Shown here: positions 1-5,036 of the stretch, one piece after another
Layout of the letters: each line of letters opens with the position of its first letter
Position numbering within the stretch: the stretch's first letter is position 1
NCBI GenBank assembly: GCA_029571495.1
Contig: JAKPSO010000499.1
Location: 1 to 5,036, forward strand
DNA: 5,036 bases
Origin: Pseudomonadota bacterium
GTDB taxonomy: Bacteria; Pseudomonadota; Gammaproteobacteria; Burkholderiales; Casimicrobiaceae
Reading direction: 5' to 3'
The notes under the pieces: model-generated
Told to the model about the DNA's origin: nothing
Database searches by the model: none
What the model saw: the letters and a program-made list of their open reading frames with translations, nothing else
Made by a program: the position numbers and the translations under genes

Positions 1-606
1 CTCCGGCACTACCGCGTCGTTCGCGTAGGCGAATGTCCACTGCGAACCGCGGTCAATCACCTTGGTGCCTGTTGTTGCGGTAACACCGGTAAATGTGGTC
101 GTGCCGTTGGTGAGCGTGGTCGGATGTGTGAGCGGCTGAGTTACGCCCGCAAGCGCCGCGGTTGTTACGCCGATCTTCGTGTAGTCGATGGTGTCGCCCG
201 TTGCGTTCGTAAGCGCACCATTTGCCACTGCGGTCAGAGTGGCCGTGCCGCTCCATCCGTTCGCCACTAGACGGGCTGTAACGGTACCTGCACCAATATC
301 ACCTTGGTTAGCCGCGCCAACGCCGTTGGCGGCGAACGGTGCAGCCGCAGTGTTCGTGCCGACCGAAGCGGCAGGAATGTTGAAGTCGATCAGGTTGATG
401 GTCGTGTTGTTCGCAGCGCCAAACGCGTTGCCAGTACCCACGCGCAAGTAGATGAAGCGCGGGATGGTGATGCGGAAGTCCAGGCGTGCTGTCGCTGTTT
501 GCGAACCTGTCGTGGGGGTCGTCACGAACTGGGATTCGGCGAACACGCTTGAAGTAGCTGCCAACGAAAGGACGATTGCTGCGGACAATTTTCTTGCGAA
601 TGTCAT
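1..606 (-). CDS. Exported beta-rich protein of unknown function (N-terminal 202 residues, 3' end off window)
   Basis: The minus-strand frame from the ATG at 606-604 stays open for 202 codons to the window edge, so the gene is truncated only by the window. Residues 1-23 form a clear Sec signal peptide: Arg5/Lys6, a hydrophobic Ala/Leu/Ile/Val core, then V-F-A before Glu24, a good signal peptidase I site. The mature part has no cysteine and is dominated by Thr, Ala, Gly, Asn and Val, typical of secreted or outer-surface beta-strand proteins. Landmarks are LDFRITIPRFIYLRVG (42-57), Trp118 in ANGWSGTATL, and QWTFAYAN (189-196). From memory, unverified, this resembles uncharacterised exported proteins of gammaproteobacteria, perhaps fimbrial-subunit-like; I cannot name a family. 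The start is fixed by GGAG at 616-613, six bases upstream, and by the signal peptide beginning right there. It has its own promoter at 771-744. Confidence 0.85.
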   Translation of the reverse strand, partial: MTFARKLSAAIVLSLAATSSVFAESQFVTTPTTGSQTATARLDFRITIPRFIYLRVGTGNAFGAANNTTINLIDFNIPAASVGTNTAAAPFAANGVGAANQGDIGAGTVTARLVANGWSGTATLTAVANGALTNATGDTIDYTKIGVTTAALAGVTQPLTHPTTLTNGTTTFTGVTATTGTKVIDRGSQWTFAYANDAVVPE

Positions 607-612
607 ACGTGA

Positions 613-616
613 CTCC
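613..616 (-). promoter_or_regulatory. Shine-Dalgarno site of the exported-protein gene
   Basis: The minus strand reads ACGGAGTCACGT before the ATG at 606. GGAG ends six bases from the start codon, close to ideal spacing, and this decides the start. Confidence 0.7.
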
Positions 617-722
617 GTGTGGTTTGTGATGCCGATTCCCATCGCATCGGCGTCTGGACTATGTATTTCCCGCTCTCACGGGCCAAGAGCCCCGCTGTCT
701 ATCAATGGCTTTGGCGAGATAT

Positions 723-736
723 ACATTTGTAAATGT
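723..736. promoter_or_regulatory. Candidate operator, downstream copy (ACAT-N6-ATGT)
   Basis: ACAT TTGTAA ATGT is an inverted repeat, with perfect arms of six bases (ACATTT/AAATGT) around GT. It lies just after the predicted start point near 737. Its start is 32 bp from that of the copy at 755-768, about three helical turns, which suggests two dimers of one regulator on the same face of the DNA. Confidence 0.4.
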
Positions 737-743
737 CGACGTA

Positions 744-771
744 AGTATAAATAGACATATGACAATGTCAA
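744..771 (-). promoter_or_regulatory. Sigma70-type promoter for the exported-protein gene
   Basis: Read on the minus strand, TTGACA (771-766) is a perfect -35 hexamer. It is followed after 16 bases by TATACT (749-744), a five-of-six match to the -10 consensus. The surrounding DNA is A+T-rich compared with the coding sequence on either side. The expected start point is near 737. The promoter points towards the gene starting at 606. Confidence 0.75.
755..768. promoter_or_regulatory. Candidate operator, upstream copy (ACAT-N6-ATGT)
   Basis: ACAT ATGACA ATGT is an inverted repeat that extends to GACAT/ATGTC at 754-769. It overlaps the -35 hexamer (766-771) and fills much of the promoter spacer, where a bound protein would block RNA polymerase. 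The same half-sites and spacing recur at 723-736. The regulator family is not identifiable from this motif. Confidence 0.4.
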
Positions 772-775
772 CTAC

Positions 776-793
776 AAAAAATGCTAGGTGCAT
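776..793 (-). terminator. Weak candidate intrinsic terminator of the PilZ-DUF1631-GGDEF-EAL gene
   Basis: The minus strand reads ATGC-ACCTA-GCAT followed by five T (780-776). The layout is right for a terminator, but the stem has only four pairs, two of them G-C. It lies about 130 bases after the stop codon at 921 and just before the next promoter. The position fits termination; the low stability argues against it. Confidence 0.25.
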
Positions 794-920
794 ATTGCTG
801 AACGCCTTCCAGCCGGGGTCGAACCCTTCCTCCGCGTGGCGGCCAAGCGAAGATGACCCTCTCCCCTGACCAGAGCCAGTCGATTTAACTTAGGCGGAAG
901 TTGAGCGCGAACGTAGGAAG
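794..920. other. Non-coding spacer after the large gene
   Basis: No gene is supported here on either strand. On the minus strand it holds the tandem hairpins after the stop codon (887-926), a small CCGC-CAC-GCGG hairpin (842-832), and a GGG-TTCGA-CCC hairpin near 815-826 that superficially recalls a tRNA T-arm but lacks the rest of a tRNA. No U-tract follows these hairpins. Confidence 0.6.
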
Positions 921-926
921 CTACGT
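887..926 (-). repeat. Two tandem hairpins at the 3' end of the large gene
   Basis: On the minus strand ACGTAG-CTTC-CTACGT (926-911) is a perfect six-pair hairpin with a four-base loop, and its first arm contains the TAG stop codon (923-921). Eight bases further on, AACTT-CCGCCT-AAGTT (902-887) is a perfect five-pair hairpin. Neither is followed by a run of T, so they look more like mRNA 3'-end stabilisers, or chance, than terminators. Confidence 0.35.
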
Positions 927-3900
927 AAAGATATCGATGCTTCCGTCAGCGCGCGCGGGAGGTTGCCCCGTGGTCGCGACGAGGTCAGACAAACGCACAG
1001 GCTTGTGAATCGCGAATCCCTGACCGTAATCGACGCCGATTTCGATCAGTTTCTCGAGGATTGCGTTCGATTCGACCCACTCCGCGACCACCTTCATGCC
1101 CAACGTGTGAGCAATATCGGTCATGGACTTGACGATGGCTAAGTCACTCGCGTTGTTGAGCAGATCTTTGACGTAGCTGCCGTCAATTTTCAACGTGTCT
1201 GTCGACAAATTGCGCAGATGGCCGTACGAGGTGAAGCCGCTTCCAAAATCATCCAACGAGAGGCGGGCGCCGTAACGGTGTAGCTCACGAATGAATCGCT
1301 CAGAGCCCTCGTAGTCGCGGATCGCTGCGGTTTCGGTGATCTCGAAGATGATCTTACTCGCGGGGAACGCGCCGCGCGTAAGCTCCTGTCGCAAGAACTC
1401 CATGATGTCGGGGTGCCGTAAGGAGCTCGCGGACAGATTGATCGCCACGCCGGCGATTGACTCCAAAATCATCCAGTTCTCGGTAATCCATTGGAACGTC
1501 GCACGCATCACCCAGAGGTCAAGCTCGTGCGCACGGCCCATACGCTCCAATGCCAAGATGAAGTGGTACGGCCCAGTGCTCACGCCACCGATGGGTCGGA
1601 TGCCGAGCAGAATTTCGTAGTACGGAAGCTCTTTCGAATTCGGTGCGATTGGTAACACGAGCTGCGCGCGGAGATAGAGCTCATCGCTACCGAGGAGTGC
1701 GTCGGCGCGTCCGGCCCAAGCAATCAACGCTTCTTCATCGCGCAGGTCCGAGCTGCTTGGCGCGTACTCTTGAACGCGATTTCGTCCGAGCCCTTTTGCG
1801 GTGAGGCACGCGGCGTCGGCGTGACGCAACACTTCCTGGGCAGCAGATTGTCCTGCGCTAAATGCTGTTACGCCTGTGCTCACGCCGATGCGGAAGCTGT
1901 GTTGCTGATGCGAGAAATGGAAATCAGCCAACTTACCCGAAATTTCCGCCAACGTGCGCAGGCCGGCAGCTCGCGTGTAGTTGGGCAAGATAACCGCAAA
2001 TGTGTCTTCGCGATAGAGTGCCGCCGTACATCCGCGCGGCACACGTTTGAGAAGTTCGGTCGTCAGTTGCGTGATCAGGGCTTCAAGTGCCTCAAAGCCG
2101 CAAGTCGACGAGATCGTGCGGAATTCGTCGCATTCGATGAGTCCGAGAACGTGGTGGTTTCCGCCGCCTGCCTGTGCGGCAAGCTCGGTGAGTTTGTGTT
2201 GGAGTCCGCGGCGGTTGATCAAGCCGGTGTGCGTGTCGACCTCGCTGTTCTTGACGGTCCCTTCATACGCTTCACCCAACAGCGCGAACTCGCTGCGGTC
2301 AAGCAACGGTACGTCAAGGCTAGCGCGCGTGCGCGCAGTCGCTTTTTCAACCTGACGATTGAAATCGGTCACCGACAATTCCAAACTGTTCGTCGCGGAC
2401 CGGTTGACGAACGCCGCGTGCTCGCCGCCTCGACTACGCCACACCAATTGCACCGAAACCCACTTACCCTGGACCTGCATCTCGTACCAGTCGCCAAGGC
2501 GCAATATGGCTTTGGGCTGCGTGATGCTTGAGGCGGCAGCGTTGTTGCTGCTCTTGAGGGAGGCGCTAAATTGGGGGGCCTCTACGGAATCCGCAATTTG
2601 CTCGGCGTCTGCCTCAACCATCAGCGCCGACAGATCGCCCAGCAACCGATCGCGCAGCGGCAAGTCGCTGACGAGTTCCGATAACACGACGGAAATTTCG
2701 CGGAATACGTCGCGTCGCATTGCGAGCGCGGCTTCGTCCTCGACTGTGTCAATCGACAGCGAGAGCGTGCGCTCAATAAGCAATAAGTTTTCGCGCCAAG
2801 CGTCGGAGTCGATACCGTGTCGCAAGCCGATGACAACCGTGTGCTGGCGCCACACATCATCAAGGAGCCGAATCAATGCACGCGGCACCTTGCGCGACGA
2901 AAGTCGGCGCATGAATGCCAAATCTACTTCTTGTCTAACAGCCCGAACGCGATCTCGGTTTTCAAGTGCCTCGACAATGCGATTGATTCGTTCGCGTCGC
3001 TCGCGACGAAGGGCATCAAGGTCTTGTTCAAGGCTGTGCTGAACCACGCCGAACACCGATGCATCACGATCTGCTTGATCGCAAATGCGTTTGACCAGAG
3101 CATCGAGATTCGCCAGTAGACGCTTGTCGACGATGTGTCCTTGATCATCAGCGGCGGAGTGGTACTGATCGATCAGGTTGACGACTTTGCGCGCCGGATG
3201 CTGCGGTGACGAAGGAAACTCGCCGTCGCGCAACGAGAGCTTGAGCAACGTTTGCTCAAGCCGCTTCATCATCGTTTCTACATCGCCATTGGGCACAAAA
3301 TCGAGACTGGCCTTGCGAAATAGGCGAGCGCTCGTGTCGAGAACATCTTTGTGCCGCGACGACAAGACGAGGACCGGTGCGCGCGAACCATCGCCGGCGG
3401 TCGGCGCTTGCATACTCGCACGCACAACGTCCGAGCCAGATTGTTCGAACGCACCATGTGCCGAGGGCGGCAAGAGTTCAATCGATGCGAGTAGCTCTTC
3501 AAGCGTGGCCTCGCGCGGCTCTGGCTGTCCGTCGTCAAGTGTCAGCGTCGGTTGCGAAGGTGCCGCTATCTCGCCGCTGACCATCGAATTGATGACATTC
3601 AGCACAGTACGTGGAACAGTGACTTGCCCGTTGCTAACTCTCTGTTGGACAGAGGCGACGAACTCCTGCGTGATGTCGTCTGCCATCGCACTGGCTTGAA
3701 AATTCGCAGCGAACGCCTGCGGTGTGGAACTCGACGCCGCATTCGAGGCGCGTCGTAACCGCTGTGCGCGCGGCGCCGACGCGAGCATCTGGTTCAAGTC
3801 CTGCAGCAAGGTCGGAAAGCGCTGCAGCGAAACCGTTTCCAGCTCACCAATCAACACGCGCGCGCTCGGTGGCGAGAGCTTGACTTCACCCAGCGCATCG

Positions 3901-4763
3901 CGGAACGAGCGCAGCGTCTTCTCGGGGCCGATCGGGCTGCGCCGCGGCAACACCGTGTTGCCCGTCAGTCGCGCATAGCGCATCTCGAATTGATCTAACG
4001 CGACGGCAATTTTTTCGTCAACCCGCTTGATCGTCTTCGAGAGTGACAAAAAGTCATCGAGTTCGTCGGCCTCCATCAGGCGGAGCTGGCCGACCGAAAC
4101 GGGTTTTTCAACGACAGCTTCGGGTTCAATCGCCGAGTTCACGCGTGTACGCGCGTTTTCGACGAACCGTTCAACGATCGCTTCGCGGTGCGTCGACAGA
4201 TCGAGACGTGCTGCGTCGAATCCCGAACGCATCGCGCCGAATGGATCTTCGCCTTGCAACGCCCCAAAGGCTTCCACCGCTCGCGCGATCGTCTCGTCAC
4301 CCAATTGGCGAGCAAACGTGCAATACACGGCGACGCAGCGCTCGATAAGCGCCGAAAATTCTTTTCCCTCGGCAGCGACCGGCTGCAGTTTCTGTTCTGC
4401 CGCAAGTTCCAACACGTGATTCCACGACTTCGGCAGAGAGTCCACGTGCACGCCGAGCCCGCCGCGCAAGGCATGCACGACGCGCACGGAAATCGCCTCG
4501 ACAGGTTCGCCAATGCCCTGCGTTAACTCGGCGACCGTCGTTTGCGCGCAGTCGACGACCGCGGAAACGCCTACCCAGCCTTTCACTCGGTCTGCAGAAG
4601 GCGCGCCCGAGTCGAACGCTAGAAACAAACCGGTTGGCGAAAAGTCTCGTATGGTGACGGAGAACGAATCTGTGCCAATCACAAAGTACGCCGGTAGCTC
4701 CGTGCTACGGCGGGTTGCGCGTCTACGTTCGTCGCTTTTTGCGATTTCCGGAAAATCAATCAT
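921..4763 (-). CDS. PilZ-DUF1631-GGDEF(degenerate)-EAL cyclic di-GMP signalling protein, complete
   Basis: A 1280-residue cytoplasmic protein with no signal peptide or membrane segment. Residues about 10-115 are PilZ, with the arginine motif (R14/R18) and D40-x-S42-x-x-G45, so cyclic di-GMP binding is likely. Residues about 136-830 match DUF1631 (function unknown) end to end, including ADELDDFLSLSKTI (232-245), the VWRQ region near 637, LGDWYEMQ (756-763) and VPLLDRS (818-824); linkers near 336-362 and 730-750 are Ser/Ala-rich. GGDEF spans about 841-1000 and starts with DTHTGLINRRG, but its signature is REDTF (918-922), so no cyclase activity is expected. EAL spans about 1030-1262 and keeps E1050, N1109, E1141, E1144, D1171, D1172, K1192, E1228, D1245 and Q1248, consistent with phosphodiesterase activity, but Gly1054 replaces the arginine of EALLR. 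The ATG at 4763 is the only start near the PilZ boundary; AGGA (4781-4778) is 14 bases away, so initiation may be weak. Confidence 0.93.
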   Translation of the reverse strand: MIDFPEIAKSDERRRATRRSTELPAYFVIGTDSFSVTIRDFSPTGLFLAFDSGAPSADRVKGWVGVSAVVDCAQTTVAELTQGIGEPVEAISVRVVHALRGGLGVHVDSLPKSWNHVLELAAEQKLQPVAAEGKEFSALIERCVAVYCTFARQLGDETIARAVEAFGALQGEDPFGAMRSGFDAARLDLSTHREAIVERFVENARTRVNSAIEPEAVVEKPVSVGQLRLMEADELDDFLSLSKTIKRVDEKIAVALDQFEMRYARLTGNTVLPRRSPIGPEKTLRSFRDALGEVKLSPPSARVLIGELETVSLQRFPTLLQDLNQMLASAPRAQRLRRASNAASSSTPQAFAANFQASAMADDITQEFVASVQQRVSNGQVTVPRTVLNVINSMVSGEIAAPSQPTLTLDDGQPEPREATLEELLASIELLPPSAHGAFEQSGSDVVRASMQAPTAGDGSRAPVLVLSSRHKDVLDTSARLFRKASLDFVPNGDVETMMKRLEQTLLKLSLRDGEFPSSPQHPARKVVNLIDQYHSAADDQGHIVDKRLLANLDALVKRICDQADRDASVFGVVQHSLEQDLDALRRERRERINRIVEALENRDRVRAVRQEVDLAFMRRLSSRKVPRALIRLLDDVWRQHTVVIGLRHGIDSDAWRENLLLIERTLSLSIDTVEDEAALAMRRDVFREISVVLSELVSDLPLRDRLLGDLSALMVEADAEQIADSVEAPQFSASLKSSNNAAASSITQPKAILRLGDWYEMQVQGKWVSVQLVWRSRGGEHAAFVNRSATNSLELSVTDFNRQVEKATARTRASLDVPLLDRSEFALLGEAYEGTVKNSEVDTHTGLINRRGLQHKLTELAAQAGGGNHHVLGLIECDEFRTISSTCGFEALEALITQLTTELLKRVPRGCTAALYREDTFAVILPNYTRAAGLRTLAEISGKLADFHFSHQQHSFRIGVSTGVTAFSAGQSAAQEVLRHADAACLTAKGLGRNRVQEYAPSSSDLRDEEALIAWAGRADALLGSDELYLRAQLVLPIAPNSKELPYYEILLGIRPIGGVSTGPYHFILALERMGRAHELDLWVMRATFQWITENWMILESIAGVAINLSASSLRHPDIMEFLRQELTRGAFPASKIIFEITETAAIRDYEGSERFIRELHRYGARLSLDDFGSGFTSYGHLRNLSTDTLKIDGSYVKDLLNNASDLAIVKSMTDIAHTLGMKVVAEWVESNAILEKLIEIGVDYGQGFAIHKPVRLSDLVATTGQPPARADGSIDIFT
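3239..3261. repeat. Perfect 10-bp inverted repeat inside the DUF1631 coding region
   Basis: GCTTGAGCAA (3239-3248) and TTGCTCAAGC (3252-3261) are exact reverse complements separated by CGT. The mRNA would form a ten-pair stem with a three-base loop over codons 502-509 (L-E-Q-T-L-L-K-L). No U-tract follows on the minus strand, so it is not an intrinsic terminator. Confidence 0.55.
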
Positions 4764-4883
4764 TGCGAGGGAATGGTTCCTGGGCGCAGCGGTGGCGATC
4801 GACGAGCAAAGAGGAGACGCACAGAGACAGATGAATCTTAATGATAAGTCATGGCCCGCTCGCGCGACAGCGCCAAATTCATC
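4764..4883 (-). other. Gap between the thioesterase gene and the large gene, with untranslated leader
   Basis: These 120 bp contain no credible gene; a 14-codon frame just after the thioesterase stop has no support. The part nearest the large gene (about 4832-4800, minus strand) is pyrimidine-rich (TCTGTCTCTGTGCGTCTCC), a composition that can assist initiation through ribosomal protein S1 where the Shine-Dalgarno is poor; that use is inference. No clear terminator is seen after the thioesterase gene, so read-through into the large gene is possible. Confidence 0.5.
4841..4870 (-). promoter_or_regulatory. Weak promoter candidate for the large gene
   Basis: On the minus strand TATCAT (4846-4841) matches five of six -10 bases. 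The best -35 is CTGTCG (4870-4865), only three of six, with an 18-base spacer. This would give a leader of about 70 nt. It is much weaker than the promoter at 771-744, and the gene could instead be transcribed from upstream with the thioesterase gene. Confidence 0.25.
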
Positions 4884-5036
4884 TTAATCCGCCTGACATT
4901 TCGCCTTAATGTCCGCAGGCACCTCGATGGCCTTCATGCGATCCCCGTCGCGTACGCAAAAAGCTCGCACCTCAGTGCCTTCGCACAACAGGGTTTCGTC
5001 TCTTAGGACGAGGTGCTTCATGATGAACACCTTGCT
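4884..5036 (-). CDS. Hotdog-fold acyl-CoA thioesterase, C-terminal 50 residues (5' end off window)
   Basis: The minus-strand frame enters at 5036 and ends with TAA at 4886-4884, giving 50 residues that begin SKVFIMKHLVLRDETLLCEG and end KAKCQAD. The pattern fits the C-terminal strands of the 4-hydroxybenzoyl-CoA thioesterase / YbgC-FadM group: a strand ending in RDETLLCEG, then TEVRAFCVRDGDRMKAIEVP with the family's typical R-hydrophobic-x-I-P ending before a short terminal helix. Such enzymes are cytosolic, about 130-150 residues long, and hydrolyse acyl-CoA or related thioesters. Only about a third is visible and the active-site region lies outside, so substrate cannot be judged. It is 120 bp upstream of the large gene and co-directional. 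Family assignment is from pattern recognition and moderately sure; the reading frame itself is well supported. Confidence 0.7.
   Translation of the reverse strand, partial: SKVFIMKHLVLRDETLLCEGTEVRAFCVRDGDRMKAIEVPADIKAKCQAD

Larger units (their letters stand above)
607..737 (-). promoter_or_regulatory. Structured 5' leader of the exported-protein gene
   Basis: If transcription starts about seven bases after the -10 box (near 737), the leader is about 131 nt. Three helices are visible in the minus-strand RNA. Helix A pairs GCCAAAGCC (715-707) with GGCUCUUGGC (691-682): nine pairs, one bulged C at 687, a 15-nt loop. Helix B pairs GCUCUU (690-685) with GAGAGC (677-672), with one G-U pair. A and B share bases 685-690 and cannot form together. 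Helix C pairs GAUG/CAUC and CGAU/AUCG (648-641 with 636-628), with one bulged base at 632, capped by a GGGA tetraloop of the GNRA type, and ends 11 bases before GGAG. The helices are read directly; a regulatory role is inference. I do not recognise a known riboswitch class. Confidence 0.45.

Noticed and set aside
53..552. Open frames of 67-87 codons on both strands at the left edge
   Set aside because: They overlap the exported-protein frame (606-1), which has a signal peptide, Shine-Dalgarno site and promoter; none of the alternatives has such support.
603..647. 14-codon leader peptide (ATG at 647-645, TGA at 605-603) overlapping the exported-protein start as ATGA
   Set aside because: It has no Shine-Dalgarno, starts inside hairpin C, and its composition shows no run of one amino acid as attenuation peptides do.
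682..716. Cyclic di-GMP-I riboswitch suggested by CGCCAAAGCC
   Set aside because: The conserved GGCAAACC segment and the GNRA hairpin that should precede the core are absent; the only GNRA hairpin is downstream, in the wrong order. The likeness is kept only as a remark in the leader finding.
452..754. Plus-strand 100-codon frame running across the start of the exported-protein gene
   Set aside because: It is antisense to the signal peptide, leader and promoter of the minus-strand gene and its product has no recognisable features.
811..840. tRNA-like GGGTTCGACCCC on the minus strand
   Set aside because: The flanks do not form a five-pair T-stem with a seven-base loop, and no acceptor, D or anticodon arms are found at the proper distances.
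2323..2337. 15-base alternating purine-pyrimidine GC run (possible Z-DNA)
   Set aside because: It is short and explained by the codons for Thr-Ala-Arg-Thr-Arg-Ala in the large gene.
1770..3042. Long plus-strand open frames (1770-2531, 253 codons; 2359-3042, 227 codons; also 3178-3699)
   Set aside because: They lie antisense to the well-supported DUF1631/GGDEF coding frame, overlap one another, and their translations are Ser/Arg/Cys-rich without any recognisable domain. They are shadows of the real gene.
4837..4848. CTTA-ATGA-TAAG inverted repeat and near-repeats of ATTAAGAT upstream of the large gene
   Set aside because: The arms are only four bases, and the near-repeats (4831-4842 and 4876-4888) are imperfect and short enough to arise by chance in A+T-rich DNA.

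Overview
The window looks like a piece of a proteobacterial chromosome, most likely from a gammaproteobacterium, though a betaproteobacterium is possible. This rests on the DUF1631 family (which I know mainly from those classes), the Gram-negative style PilZ/GGDEF/EAL signalling protein, and a classic sigma70 promoter. Genus cannot be judged. All recognised genes lie on the minus strand, so transcription runs from high to low coordinates. I see no mobile element, RNA gene or CRISPR array.

From high to low coordinates: (1) 5036-4884 is the last 50 codons of a hotdog-fold acyl-CoA thioesterase. (2) 4883-4764 is a 120-bp gap with only a weak promoter candidate and no close Shine-Dalgarno before the next gene. 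(3) 4763-921 is a complete 1280-residue cyclic di-GMP protein: an N-terminal PilZ domain with an intact binding motif, a full-length DUF1631 region, a GGDEF domain that has lost its active site, and an EAL domain that keeps the metal and catalytic residues but has EILLG in place of EALLR. (4) 920-607 is a 314-bp intergenic region with hairpins after the stop codon, then a strong TTGACA/TATACT promoter flanked by two matching palindromes, then a structured leader of about 131 nt. (5) 606-1 is the first 202 codons of an exported, cysteine-free, Thr/Ala/Gly/Asn-rich protein that runs off the window edge.

The large gene probably senses cyclic di-GMP through PilZ and degrades or binds it through EAL, with the dead GGDEF domain as a possible allosteric GTP site. 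The exported-protein gene has its own well-formed and apparently regulated promoter, so it is not simply the tail of an operon. Any link between cyclic di-GMP and this exported protein is inference from adjacency only. The parts least explained by known families are the twin ACAT-N6-ATGT operators 32 bp apart and the leader with mutually exclusive helices.
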